Positions 26,453 through 35,234 of a stretch of DNA of 64,000 nucleotides are shown in pieces (position 1 is the stretch's first letter; every line of letters starts with the position of its first letter). Source of the stretch: GCA-2687515 sp002687515. GTDB taxonomy: Bacteria > Pseudomonadota > Alphaproteobacteria > Rhodospirillales > UBA2165. The translations under genes and the position numbers were made by a program. The stretch lies in NCBI GenBank assembly GCA_030745835.1, contig JASLNU010000109.1, positions 1 to 64,000 of the forward strand. Reading direction: 5' to 3'. Below the pieces are notes generated by a model. The model saw only the letters and a list, made by a program, of their open reading frames with translations, was not told the DNA's origin and ran no database searches.

Positions 26453-26493
26453 CCTAATTGAATTAATTAGGCTAAATATCTGGGAATATTTAG
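26453..26493. repeat. Two adjacent AT-rich hairpins before SPOR gene
   Basis: CCTAATT/AATTAGG (7 bp, 26453-26471 with 5-base loop) is followed at once by CTAAATAT/ATATTTAG (8 bp, 26472-26493, 6-base loop). Both lie in a markedly AT-rich 140-bp gap, a few bases before the lipoprotein gene. They could be promoter or mRNA leader structure; no T-tract, so not a classic terminator. Confidence 0.6.
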
Positions 26494-26501
26494 TCTAAAA
26501 A

Positions 26502-27668
26502 ATGTGGAAATCCTGGGAAGAATTTGCCTTGAAATCAAGATTTACAGTATCTTGCCTATGGCGGCGGCGCACTATATTTTCGGTTGTTCTTTGCCTTCTA
26601 TTGGCGTCCTGCGGCTTTACGAACGATAACTTAGGCACTTTTGCCGGTGATGCTCGCTATAATGCTCATCTGGCTCCGCAGCCAGTCGCCCAATTGCCCG
26701 TTTATAATGTCGGCGACAGTTTTGTATTTGCTTCTGGTGTATACCTAGTAACAGAGACGGTCCTCAAGGTTACGCCGTCACGCATAACCTGGGTTGGCCA
26801 CCGGGGAAGGGAATGGACGAGCAGCCGGCATCCCCACTTATTACCTGTAAAAGTCTACGATTTGGAAAGGAACTACGCGCCGGGCGCTTATTCGTTGTTT
26901 CCCTTGAAAGATGATAATTATTCGCGGTTCATCGTGAAGAAGCGCGTATCGGGAGAAAAACCCAAACAAATTGTGCAGACTTGTGAAGTGGTGGGAACAG
27001 AGACGGTCGAAGTTCGCGCCGGAAAATTCTGGACCTTCAAAATTTTCTGCCGGCGCGATGGGTTCTTTGAAACCTTTAATTATTCACCGTCATTGGGACA
27101 TTATGTTATTCGGCAGCGACAACGCCTATTAAGGTTCATGCGGGCGGAACTGGTATCTTATAGTAAAGCGCCGCCATTGAAATTGGCCGAAAAAAAACCC
27201 ACCCCGACAAAGAAACAGGAGATTGCTGAAAAACCGGCCGCGAAGTCATTAAAACCCGATGCCGTGGAAACTAAATCTGATGCCGTGAAAACGGCGAATC
27301 TGTCAGAAGCAGAAAAGATGAAACGTCGAGAAATTTCAGCGTTTTTCGATTATCAACCGGCAAAAAAACCGGTCACGACTGACCCAAGTTATCCGAGCCC
27401 GCCGCATCCGAAAAAGTTTGGGGTTCAAATCGGCGCCTTCAGTTCATTCGACGCCGCCTTGACGGCTTATAACTCGGTCATACTGCCAGCCGCCCCCAAA
27501 ATTTTTTCTCAATTGGGCGTCAATTACTGGTACTACAAAATTCCGAAAACTGGGCAAACCGTGGTGCGCGTCATCGTCGGCGAATACCAGAACCGGCGTA
27601 CCGCCAATCGCATTTGCGGCAAAATAAAAAAACGAAAATTGGATTGCTGGGTCAATTCATATAACTAG
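26502..27668 (+). CDS. SPOR-domain lipoprotein
   Basis: A 388-residue predicted lipoprotein. The signal region SVVLCLLLASCGF contains a lipobox (L-A-S-C, lipidated Cys about 38). Residues about 70-225 are an unrecognised domain; about 230-300 is a Lys/Ala/Pro-rich linker with near-repeated KPDAVETKSDAVKT units; residues about 305-388 form a SPOR domain (KFGVQIGAFSSFDAALTAY ... VVRVIVGEYQNRRTANRICG), which binds denuded septal peptidoglycan. A role in cell division or envelope maintenance is likely. The ATG at 26502 has no ribosome site; an in-frame TTG at 26529, preceded by GGGAAG, would give a more standard signal peptide (MKSRFTVSCLWRRR). Base composition is lower in GC than neighbours, and the gap before it is AT-rich, so acquisition or a specialised region is possible. 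Confidence 0.8.
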   Translation: MWKSWEEFALKSRFTVSCLWRRRTIFSVVLCLLLASCGFTNDNLGTFAGDARYNAHLAPQPVAQLPVYNVGDSFVFASGVYLVTETVLKVTPSRITWVGHRGREWTSSRHPHLLPVKVYDLERNYAPGAYSLFPLKDDNYSRFIVKKRVSGEKPKQIVQTCEVVGTETVEVRAGKFWTFKIFCRRDGFFETFNYSPSLGHYVIRQRQRLLRFMRAELVSYSKAPPLKLAEKKPTPTKKQEIAEKPAAKSLKPDAVETKSDAVKTANLSEAEKMKRREISAFFDYQPAKKPVTTDPSYPSPPHPKKFGVQIGAFSSFDAALTAYNSVILPAAPKIFSQLGVNYWYYKIPKTGQTVVRVIVGEYQNRRTANRICGKIKKRKLDCWVNSYN

Positions 27669-27888
27669 TACGCCCACCTCGGCGCCGGCGCCCATTATAC
27701 CAACCTGCACAGATAAACAGACCCAAATTACCGATGCCGGCCAGGCGACGACAATAGGCGAAACCGGTATTCAGCGGCCAAGGCGTCCACGATGCGGCTT
27801 TTTTTCAGGGTTGAAGCTGTGTTAAGAACATGGATAACAATGAACCGTCTGAAGACGGGGAAATAACGTCCAGCAGAGAGGCCGCGGC

Positions 27889-28806
27889 ATGATCAATTAT
27901 TTCATCAACCGCCTGTTCATCGCCATATTGGTGACGATTACGGTATCGATCATCGCCTTCAGCCTTTTGCGGCTGTCCGGCGATCTGGCGGCGGAACTGG
28001 CGGGCGACGACGCCACCGAAGAAGAAATCGCCCAGGTTGCCAAGGCCTATGGTCTGGACCGGCCACTCTACATCCAATATTTCGACTGGGCGGGAAGCGC
28101 ATTGAGCGGCGATCTCGGGGATTCCATCTTCTCCAACGAGCCGGTTTTCGACATCTTGAAGGGCGCCGTGCCGACGACCGCGAAACTGGCGGTCCTGGCG
28201 CTGGCTCTCGGCATCATTATCGCCGTGCCGCTCGGGATCATTGCCGCCGTTTACCAGAATACGGGCGTCGACCGGGCGTCCCTTGTGCTCGCCGTCTTCG
28301 GCCAGGCGATCCCCAATTTCTGGTTGGGGCTGATGCTGATCCTATTGTTCGGCGTGAAGCTGCGCTGGCTGCCCATATCGGGCCAGGATACGCTCATGCA
28401 TTTCGTCATGCCGACCGTCACCATCGCGCTTTCAACCCTGCCGCAGATCATGCGCCTGACGCGCACCGGCATGGCCGAGGTGATGCAGTCCGATTATATC
28501 CGCGCCGCCTACGCCAAGGGCCTGCCGGCGCGCATGGTTATCTTGAAACACGCCTTGCGCAACGCCATCCTGCCGGTGGTGTCGATCACCATGGTCACCT
28601 TCGGCTTCCTCCTTGGCGGCACGGTCGTGGTGGAAACCATCTTCGCCCTCAACGGGCTCGGCTTCGAAGCCTTCCAGGCGATCATCCGGCAGGATTTCCC
28701 GGTGCTGCAATCGGTGGTCCTGTTTGTTTCCGTCATCTATATCGGTTTGACCTTGCTGTCGGACCTGATCAACGCGCAGCTCGATCCGCGCATCCGGCTG
28801 AGCTAG
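27889..28806 (+). CDS. ABC transporter permease, DppB/OppB type
   Basis: A 305-residue inner-membrane permease with six predicted helices and the family N-terminal RAAELAGDD-like segment (LAAELAGDDATEEEIAQVAK). The EAA coupling loop reads DYIRAAYAKGLPARMVILKH (about residues 202-221), contacting an ATPase. Such permeases import peptides, nickel or opines, or other solutes. AGAGAGG precedes the ATG. It pairs with the DppC-type gene ten bases downstream. No periplasmic binding protein or ATPase gene flanks the pair in the window, which is unusual for this class. Confidence 0.92.
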   Translation: MINYFINRLFIAILVTITVSIIAFSLLRLSGDLAAELAGDDATEEEIAQVAKAYGLDRPLYIQYFDWAGSALSGDLGDSIFSNEPVFDILKGAVPTTAKLAVLALALGIIIAVPLGIIAAVYQNTGVDRASLVLAVFGQAIPNFWLGLMLILLFGVKLRWLPISGQDTLMHFVMPTVTIALSTLPQIMRLTRTGMAEVMQSDYIRAAYAKGLPARMVILKHALRNAILPVVSITMVTFGFLLGGTVVVETIFALNGLGFEAFQAIIRQDFPVLQSVVLFVSVIYIGLTLLSDLINAQLDPRIRLS

Positions 28807-28816
28807 GAAGGCGGTC

Positions 28817-29761
28817 ATGACAGCCAGCGAGCAAGCATCCGCCGCAATTGATGGCACGCCCGCCGCCGACGCCGAACAGGTCGATATCTTCGAGGTCTAT
28901 TCCCCGACGCCCTATGAATTGATGAAACGCCGGGCGCGCTCGCACCCGGGTTTCCTGATCGGCTCGGCGGTGGTGTTTGCGGTTTTCATTGTTGCCGTAT
29001 TCGCCGATTTCATCGCCCCCTTCGATCCCTTCGATCAGAATATTTCGCGGCGCCTGATCAACCCGATCTGGGGCAAGGACAGCACCTGGATCAATCCGCT
29101 GGGCACCGACGCCTTCGGCCGCGACTATCTCAGCCGGGTCATTCACGGCGCCCGCGTCTCGATGATCGTCGGCATCGTCGCGCCGCTGATCGCCGCCTGC
29201 ATCGGATCGATCATCGGCATGGTCGGCGGCTATTTCGGCGGCCGCGTCGACGCCGTCGTCATGTATCTGATCAATTCCAAGCTGGCTCTGCCCGGCCTGG
29301 TCGTCGCCTTGTCGCTGGTCGCCGTGTTCGGCGGTGAGGTATTTGTCCTGGTGCTGGTGCTCGCATTTTTGTTCTGGGACCGCTACGCCATCGTGCTTCG
29401 AACCGTGACCCAGCAGATCCGGGCGCAGGAATTCGTGACCGCCGCGGAAGCTGTCGGCTGTTCGGTGCCGCGCATCATCTTCGGCGAAATCCTGCCCAAT
29501 GTGATGAACCAGATCATCGTTATCCTGACCCTGGAAATGGCCATCGCCATCTTGATCGAGGCGACGCTGTCGTTCCTCGGCCTCGGCATTCAGCCGCCGA
29601 CGCCGACCTGGGGCAACCTGATCGCCGAGGGCCGCAACTTCATGTTCTTCAAACCCTATCTGGTGACCATCCCCGGTATCTGCCTCTTTTTCCTGGCCAT
29701 CGCCATCAACATGATGGGCGACGGCATCCGCGACATCACGGCGCCGGAGGGTCGCAACTAA
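28817..29761 (+). CDS. ABC transporter permease, DppC/OppC type
   Basis: A 314-residue partner permease with a longer cytoplasmic N terminus (about 50 residues, PTPYELMKRRARSHPGFLIG) and six helices. The diagnostic HPLGTDxxGRD motif appears as NPLGTDAFGRDYLSRVIHGA (about residues 94-113), and the EAA loop as VTAAEAVGCSVPRIIFGEIL (about 208-227). It forms the channel with the DppB-type protein. The unit ends here, followed by a dispersed repeat and a convergent ligase gene; ATPase subunits must come from elsewhere if the transporter works. Confidence 0.92.
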   Translation: MTASEQASAAIDGTPAADAEQVDIFEVYSPTPYELMKRRARSHPGFLIGSAVVFAVFIVAVFADFIAPFDPFDQNISRRLINPIWGKDSTWINPLGTDAFGRDYLSRVIHGARVSMIVGIVAPLIAACIGSIIGMVGGYFGGRVDAVVMYLINSKLALPGLVVALSLVAVFGGEVFVLVLVLAFLFWDRYAIVLRTVTQQIRAQEFVTAAEAVGCSVPRIIFGEILPNVMNQIIVILTLEMAIAILIEATLSFLGLGIQPPTPTWGNLIAEGRNFMFFKPYLVTIPGICLFFLAIAINMMGDGIRDITAPEGRN

Positions 29762-29767
29762 GAGGAA

Positions 29768-29855
29768 GCAGCCCGCCTGGGGTTGGCCGGGCCCGGCCTG
29801 CGCAGCCGCTTCGGCGGAGCGGGCTCGGCCACGCGGGCGTCATACTTGGCACCTG
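29768..29855. repeat. Dispersed intergenic repeat, copy B
   Basis: An 88-base element, inverted relative to copy A at 3537-3633, again placed between convergent genes, seven bases after the permease stop. It carries the shared blocks GGCCGGGCCCGGCCTGCGCA, CTTCGGCGGAGC and CTTGGCACCTG in reverse sense. Confidence 0.75.
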
Positions 29856-29891
29856 TTTATGCAGGAGGCCAAACGCGCCTCTTATCGCTTG

Positions 29892-31454
29892 CTAATCACC
29901 TGTGGCGGCGGCGCGTTCGATGGCCAGCTCGGCGATGTCCTTCTTGACCAGCTTGCCGACATCGTTGGTCGGCAGCTCATCGAAGAAATAGACCGCCTTG
30001 GGTTTCTTGAAGCCGGCCAGCTTGCCGGCGCAGAAATCGATCAGTTCGCGGGGGCTGCAACCGTCTTGGGCGACGGCGCAGGCGACCACTTTTTCGCCCC
30101 ATTTGGCGTCCGGCACCCCGACCACGGCGATCAGATCGACTTTCGGATGCTCGCTCAAAATGGCTTCGATCTCGACCGGATAGACGTTGACGCCGCCGGT
30201 CTTGATCATGTCGCGCTTGCGGCCCGACAGCCAGATATAGCCGTCCGCGTCCTTGGTGATCACGTCGCCGGTAACCAGCCAGCCATCCTTCAGGACCGCC
30301 GCCGTATCCTCGGGTCGGTTCCAATAGCCTTCGAGCAGCGACGGGCCGCTGACCATCATCTCGCCGAATTCACCGGCGGGCACCGGCTTCATGTCTTCGT
30401 CCACCGCCTCGATGCGGAACAACGGCGCTTCGGTGCCGAGCGAGTTCATGCGGTCGGGCTTGCCCGGGTTTTGCAGCGCCGCCTCGACCTCGTGCGGCAG
30501 CATATAGGATACATAGCCACCCGTTTCGGTGGACCCGTAGGCGTTGACGAAACCGCCCTTGAAGGTGGGGTTGGCCTTGATGCGCCCCATGCCGGGGCGC
30601 GAATCGCCGGTGGCGCTGGTGCCGGTCAGAAGACGCAATGAGGAGAGGTCGGCCTTGGCCAGGTCCGGATGGTCGGCGATGCGGTCGAACAGCGACAGAA
30701 TACCGTAGGTCATGGTCACCCGCTCAGCCGCGATCCATTCGAACAAATCCTCGACATCGAATTTGGGCCGGATAACGGTGGCAATACCGGCACAGGCATG
30801 GGTCGTCATCATATGGATGCCGAGCCCGGCCGAGATCGGCATGGCGATCAGCGCGATGTCCGAGGCGTAGTGGGGAACCTTGGCCAGATAAACCAGTATA
30901 TTGGTCAAATATTGCCGGTGGGTGCGCATGCATCCCTTGGGAAAACCGGTGGTGCCGGTGGTGTACTTGATGGCGAACACGGCGTCCGGATCGACGGCGA
31001 CATCCGGTTCGGTATCGGGCGCGCCGGATATCAGCGCCTCGTAATCCATGCCGCCGCCCCCTCCTCCGCCAATAACAATAGGCGTTTCGAGCGAAGCCAG
31101 CTCACCGGATATCTGGGTCACTTCGGCCAGTGATTCATGGCCGGTGACGACGATCTTGGCACCCACGTCGTTCACGATATAGGAAATTTCGCGCCCCACC
31201 GAGCTTGGCATGATACCGATGGAAATGCCGCCCGCCTTGGCGATGGCGAAATAAAGTTCCGCCAATTCGATGCTGTTGCCGAGGATATAGGCGACGCGGT
31301 CGCCGGGGCGGACGCCGAGGCCGATCAGCCCGTTGGCGAGGCGGTTGACGCGCCCATTCAGCCCCGCCCAATCAACGCGCCGGTCTTCGAATACAAGCGC
31401 TTCGGAGCCCGGAATACGCCGCGCATTGGCGCTGACAAGATCGCCGATCAGCAT
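29892..31454 (-). CDS. AMP-forming acyl-CoA synthetase
   Basis: A 520-residue member of the ANL superfamily that activates a carboxylic acid to its CoA thioester with ATP. Motifs in order: the phosphate-binding A3 loop YTTGTTGFPKGCM (about residue 165), A5 VNAYGSTETGGYVS (about 300), A8 WLVTGDVITKDADGYIWLSGRKRDMIKTGG (hinge region, seen about 400), and the A10 Lys in NDVGKLVKKD near the C terminus. ATG 31454 (MLIGDLVSANARR) is chosen; an in-frame TTG three codons earlier is possible. A poly-Gly run (GGGGGGMDY) interrupts one loop. It is downstream of, and probably cotranscribed with, the MarR gene and faces away from the CoA-transferase genes, forming one carboxylate-activation island. Confidence 0.92.
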   Translation of the reverse strand: MLIGDLVSANARRIPGSEALVFEDRRVDWAGLNGRVNRLANGLIGLGVRPGDRVAYILGNSIELAELYFAIAKAGGISIGIMPSSVGREISYIVNDVGAKIVVTGHESLAEVTQISGELASLETPIVIGGGGGGGMDYEALISGAPDTEPDVAVDPDAVFAIKYTTGTTGFPKGCMRTHRQYLTNILVYLAKVPHYASDIALIAMPISAGLGIHMMTTHACAGIATVIRPKFDVEDLFEWIAAERVTMTYGILSLFDRIADHPDLAKADLSSLRLLTGTSATGDSRPGMGRIKANPTFKGGFVNAYGSTETGGYVSYMLPHEVEAALQNPGKPDRMNSLGTEAPLFRIEAVDEDMKPVPAGEFGEMMVSGPSLLEGYWNRPEDTAAVLKDGWLVTGDVITKDADGYIWLSGRKRDMIKTGGVNVYPVEIEAILSEHPKVDLIAVVGVPDAKWGEKVVACAVAQDGCSPRELIDFCAGKLAGFKKPKAVYFFDELPTNDVGKLVKKDIAELAIERAAATGD

Positions 31455-31494
31455 TGCGGGCAAGCCCGCCCGGGCGCGCGATCAAGCCCATTGG

Positions 31495-32016
31495 TCAGCA
31501 CTTCTTGTCCTTGGCCGTTTTATCCACTGCATAGGCGAGCATTTTATCGATAACCCCGCTCACCACCCGGTATTCATCGGCATCCAGTTGGGACAATAAT
31601 TCCTTCTGGCCGCGGCGCGCGATTTCGAGCCTTTGGTCGTAATAGGTACGGCCCGCCTCGGTAACATCGAAGGTCGCGCTGCGCTTGTCATCGGGATCGG
31701 ATTTGCGGCTCACCAGCCCCATCTCCTTGAGCGCCGCCGCCGCCCGGCTTACCTGGGCCTTGTCCAGATGCATGTTACCGGCGATGGCCCGCACCGTGGT
31801 CGGCGAGTTGGCGCAGAGATAGCTCAGCAGCCGCACCTCGGTCAGGCCGATCTTGTATTCCTGGACGTTGCGCATATCGACGTCCCGGTCCAGAACCCGG
31901 CACAACATGGATAGCCGGTAGGACAGAAAATCGATCACGTGCATGTCGTCGACCGCCGCCGATATGTCGTCGTGATCATCGAGCCCGGATAAATCCGAAC
32001 GGTTTAATTGCTGCAA
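31495..32016 (-). CDS. MarR family transcriptional regulator
   Basis: A 173-residue winged-helix regulator. Helix-turn-helix LTEVRLLSYL ... TTVRAIAGNMHLDKAQVSRA and wing MGLVSRKSDPDDKRSATFDV are standard MarR features. The start is set at TTG 32016 because GGGGAGG lies exactly five to six bases upstream and the resulting length is normal; in-frame ATGs at 32058-32133 have no site and would add 14-39 non-family residues. It is divergent from the CoA-transferase genes across about 190 bp and probably controls both them and the acyl-CoA ligase in response to a carboxylate or CoA ester (inference). Confidence 0.88.
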   Translation of the reverse strand: MQQLNRSDLSGLDDHDDISAAVDDMHVIDFLSYRLSMLCRVLDRDVDMRNVQEYKIGLTEVRLLSYLCANSPTTVRAIAGNMHLDKAQVSRAAAALKEMGLVSRKSDPDDKRSATFDVTEAGRTYYDQRLEIARRGQKELLSQLDADEYRVVSGVIDKMLAYAVDKTAKDKKC

Positions 32017-32205
32017 TCGATCCTCCCCTTTTTGACCCGGCCAGTTCATGTTGGCAATCATGTCCGCCATGCCACGAAGGCCCGGCGCCAATTGCACGGA
32101 CCGATGGTAACGTGCGGTCGTTGAATGAATCAATACAGTATCGTATCAATAGGCGTCGAAATGCAAAGCCGTTACACCGGAATAATTATGCCGTTGGGGA
32201 GGCTG

Positions 32206-33093
32206 ATGGCGGCAATACAAGACAAGGTCGTATCGCTTGACCGGGCCGGCGCCATGATCGCCGAGCGCAAGGTGGTGTCGTTGGCCGGGTCGCATTCGGT
32301 GAATTCGCCGATGGCGCTGATCCGCGCCGCCATCCGGGCCGGTGCCGGCGGCTTGAGCATCATTCCGCCGGTCACCACCTCGATCGCCGCCGATATGCTG
32401 ATTGCGGCGGGCTGCGTCGATACCTTCTATCTTTGCTATATCGGCTTCGAAACGCTCGGTTTCGCGCCGGCCTTCCGCGCCGCCGCCGAGGCCGGCACGA
32501 TAAATGTGATCGAAGGCGACGAGCCCTTCGTCATGCTCGGCACGCGCGCCGCGGCGGGCGGCTATCCCTTTATTCCGGTCAACAAGGGCGTCTACGAAGG
32601 CACCGATCTGCCGCGCCTCAACCCGATGCTCAAAAAAGTCACCGACCCGTTCAGCGGCGAAGAGGTCTATGCCATACCGGCGCTTAAAGCGGATGTCTGC
32701 ATCCTGCACGCGCAAGCCGCCGACCAACAGGGCAACGCCCAATTCTGGGGCGGCAATAATCAGGAATTGGATAAGGCGATGGCCGCCGATTATGTCGTGG
32801 TCTCGACCGAGCGCCTGGTATCGGTCGATGCGACGCGCCGCGATGTGGATCGCGTCAGCCTGCCCGGCCACATGGTCGATGCGGTCGTTCAGGTTCCCTA
32901 CGGCGCCCATCCGACAGCCTCGCCGCAATTCTACGGCACCGACGAGGCGCATTTGAAAACCTATTTCGAGGCGGTGCACGGTGGCCGGACCGATGAATAT
33001 TTGGACCGCTTCGTGCGCAACCCAGCCGCCCACCAGGATTATCTGAACGAAGTCGATCTCGGCGCCCTGTTCGAACTTCAGAAAAATGCGTGA
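32206..33093 (+). CDS. CoA-transferase subunit A (class I, glutaconate CoA-transferase type)
   Basis: A 295-residue alpha subunit of a family I CoA-transferase. It shows the Rossmann-like nucleotide-ester layout with VSLAGSHSVNSPMALIRAAI, GGLSIIPPVTTSIAADMLIA and KADVCILHAQAADQQGNAQF (about residue 165). Start at 32206 follows GGGGAGG closely (three to four bases); an in-frame ATG at 32188 is an alternative. The catalytic Glu lies in the beta subunit in this class. It precedes subunit B by a short gap or overlap, in one operon. Substrate acid unknown; pairing with a nearby ligase suggests a dedicated acid-activation pathway. Confidence 0.88.
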   Translation: MAAIQDKVVSLDRAGAMIAERKVVSLAGSHSVNSPMALIRAAIRAGAGGLSIIPPVTTSIAADMLIAAGCVDTFYLCYIGFETLGFAPAFRAAAEAGTINVIEGDEPFVMLGTRAAAGGYPFIPVNKGVYEGTDLPRLNPMLKKVTDPFSGEEVYAIPALKADVCILHAQAADQQGNAQFWGGNNQELDKAMAADYVVVSTERLVSVDATRRDVDRVSLPGHMVDAVVQVPYGAHPTASPQFYGTDEAHLKTYFEAVHGGRTDEYLDRFVRNPAAHQDYLNEVDLGALFELQKNA

Positions 33094-33119
33094 CCATCAG
33101 AGGAAAGCGAACGACTGAC

Positions 33120-33941
33120 ATGGCCGAAGCGGCGCATCCAGGAACCGATGATTATTCGATGGCCGAATTGATGGCCGTCGCCATGGCGCGGGCCCTCGAG
33201 GCCGAAGACGGCTGCCTCGGCGGTGTCGGCGCCGCCGCCGTGGTGCCGATGGCGGCGGCGCGGCTCGCGGTGCTGACCGTGGCGCCCAATCTTTGGTGGT
33301 TCGCCGGCGGCGCCAGCGGCCTCAACCCGACCTTCGACCGCTTGCCCACCTCGTCGGCCGATCCCCGCGCCGCGCTCGGCTCGACCGGCAAGAAGAACAT
33401 GCTCGATGTGGTCGATATGGGGGCCACCGGCAAGTGGGACTGGGGCTTCAACGGCGGCTTGCAGATCGACAAGTTCGGCAATATCAACATGATCGGCATC
33501 GGCCCGCACGAAAACCTGAAATTGCGCGGGCCGGGCACCGTCGGCACCATCTGGACCGGCACGCTGAAACGGCCCTACCTCTACATCATGCACCATGCGG
33601 CGCGGGTTCTGGTCGATCGCGTCGATTACATATCGGGGCCCGGCTGGCTCGCCGGCGGCAATTCAAGGGCCGAGGTGATCGGCCGCGAAACCGAGGGCCC
33701 GCAGCTCCTGTTCACGCCGATCGCGGTCCTCGATTTCACCGAGGATAATCACCAGCTTCGTCTGAAATCGGTGCATCCGGGATACGACAGGGAAACGGTG
33801 ATCGCCAACACCGGCTGCGAACTGGTGGTGCCGGACGAGGTGCCCGAAACGGCGCCGCCCAGCGAACAGGAGCTGTTCGTCCTGCGCAACCATGTCGACC
33901 GCGACGGCGTCCTCAAGGAGGTGCGCGCGACGGTCGGCTGA
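33120..33941 (+). CDS. CoA-transferase subunit B
   Basis: A 273-residue partner subunit. Recognisable are DYSMAELMAVAMARALEAED at the N terminus and, in the middle, LGSTGKKNMLDVVDMGATGK, GGLQIDKFGNINMIGIG and LRGPGTVGTIWTGTLKRPYL. The usual active-site pattern for this class (S-E-N-G) is not evident; the corresponding region reads GLQIDKFGNINM, as seen in ring-cleavage-type relatives in actinobacteria and proteobacteria (IpdB-like), which act as hydrolases rather than transferases. So a COCHEA-CoA-hydrolase-like ring-opening role is a possible alternative for the A-B pair (inference). Two starts are possible: GTG 33090, overlapping the A stop, and ATG 33120; I prefer the latter. Confidence 0.82.
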   Translation: MAEAAHPGTDDYSMAELMAVAMARALEAEDGCLGGVGAAAVVPMAAARLAVLTVAPNLWWFAGGASGLNPTFDRLPTSSADPRAALGSTGKKNMLDVVDMGATGKWDWGFNGGLQIDKFGNINMIGIGPHENLKLRGPGTVGTIWTGTLKRPYLYIMHHAARVLVDRVDYISGPGWLAGGNSRAEVIGRETEGPQLLFTPIAVLDFTEDNHQLRLKSVHPGYDRETVIANTGCELVVPDEVPETAPPSEQELFVLRNHVDRDGVLKEVRATVG

Positions 33942-34038
33942 GGCGGCCGATCGCCCATTCAGCGGCGCGATATTGCTTTGAACCCATATCCGGCAAGGAT
34001 TAGGATGCAGCAATGAATATATTTTGGGAGGCGTAAAA

Positions 34039-35223
34039 ATGCTGAAAACCACCGGCGACATGGTCCTGCCGACCACCATCATCGGCTCGCTGCCCAGGCC
34101 CGCCTGGCATACCGCCAAACTGGGCGGGAAAAACTTCCTCGAGGCGATGGTCGATGCCCCGTGGCGGGAACAATATACCGATGCGGTCGGCGTCCATCTG
34201 CGCGACCAGGAAGCCGCCGGGCTCGATATCTGCACCGACGGCGACGCCCATTACGACGAGGAAGTCGGCGGCCAAAGCTGGACCAGCTATCCGCTCTTTC
34301 ACATGGAAGGGTTCGATCGCAAAAACCCGGAAGCCGCCGTCTGGCGCGCCGGCGGCATCGGCTTCCCGCCGGGCCACATTTTGCATGATTACCTGGAAGC
34401 CCGGGTGATGCCCGCCATCATCGGCCCCGTCGGACCGGGCGATCTGCAATATGCGGCGATGTGGAAGACGGCCCAGCGGATGACCAAAAAGCCGGTCAAG
34501 TTCGGCACCATCACCGCCGAGCTTTTGGGCGCCGCCGTCGACGATAAATATTATAAAGACCCGGTCGAACGGATCATGGCGCTGTCCGACGCCTTGGGCG
34601 AGGAATTGCAGGACCTGGCCGATGCCGGCTGCCCGGTGATTCAGATGGAAGAGCCGCAAATCCACATGGTTCCGGCGCGCGGGCCGGTGTTCGGCAAGCT
34701 CGACATGCCCGAACTGGTGGATGTGTTCAACAACACCGTCAAGGGATTGCGCGACAAGACCGAGGTCTGGTGCCACACCTGCTGGGGCAACCCCGCGCAG
34801 CAGCGCATGTTCCTCGAAATCCAGAGCTATAAGCCCTCGCTGGAACATCTCAACAAGGTGGACGCCGATGTCATTACCTTTGAATCCTGCTCGTCCGGGC
34901 ATATCGACATCGAAGCCATCGGCAACGAGATCAGCGACAAGAAAATCGGCTTGGGTGTGATCGACCACCACTCGTTGCAGGTCGAGCGGCCGGAAGAAAT
35001 CGCCGACGTCATCCGGGGCGCCCTCAAGCATATCCCGGCGGAACGCCTTATCCTCTGTTCCGATTGCGGCATGGGCCGCGAAGGCATGAGCCGCCGCCAC
35101 GCCCGCTACAAGATGATATCCCTGGTGCTCGGCACCAACATGGTGCGCAAGGAACTGGGCTTGCCCGAAGCTGATTGCATAGCAGCCGACGGACGCTATT
35201 CGCTGACCCGTACCGAGGATTGA
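34039..35223 (+). CDS. Cobalamin-independent methionine synthase C-terminal-like protein (MetE family)
   Basis: A 394-residue TIM-barrel protein of the MetE C-terminal/UROD superfamily. N-terminal TTIIGSLPRPAWHTAKLGGK is the MetE-C opening. Zinc ligands are visible: VWCHTCWGNPAQQ (His and Cys), a Glu-bearing MEEPQIH, VITFESCSSGHIDIEAI, and the late Cys in LILCSDCGMGREGMSRRH. The N-terminal MetE half is missing, as in short archaeal-type and catabolic relatives, so it is likely a methyltransferase or a thiol-adduct enzyme, not a classical MetE. ATG 34039 follows GGGAGG (34026-34031). It may be cotranscribed with the CoA-transferase genes (97-bp gap). Confidence 0.85.
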   Translation: MLKTTGDMVLPTTIIGSLPRPAWHTAKLGGKNFLEAMVDAPWREQYTDAVGVHLRDQEAAGLDICTDGDAHYDEEVGGQSWTSYPLFHMEGFDRKNPEAAVWRAGGIGFPPGHILHDYLEARVMPAIIGPVGPGDLQYAAMWKTAQRMTKKPVKFGTITAELLGAAVDDKYYKDPVERIMALSDALGEELQDLADAGCPVIQMEEPQIHMVPARGPVFGKLDMPELVDVFNNTVKGLRDKTEVWCHTCWGNPAQQRMFLEIQSYKPSLEHLNKVDADVITFESCSSGHIDIEAIGNEISDKKIGLGVIDHHSLQVERPEEIADVIRGALKHIPAERLILCSDCGMGREGMSRRHARYKMISLVLGTNMVRKELGLPEADCIAADGRYSLTRTED

Positions 35224-35234
35224 TCCGGGACGGT

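Noticed and set aside
27830..27892. A 20-codon frame (MDNNEPSEDG...) that overlaps the DppB start as ATGA
   Set aside because: No ribosome site and too short; the overlap may be chance. The DppB gene has its own AGAGAGG.
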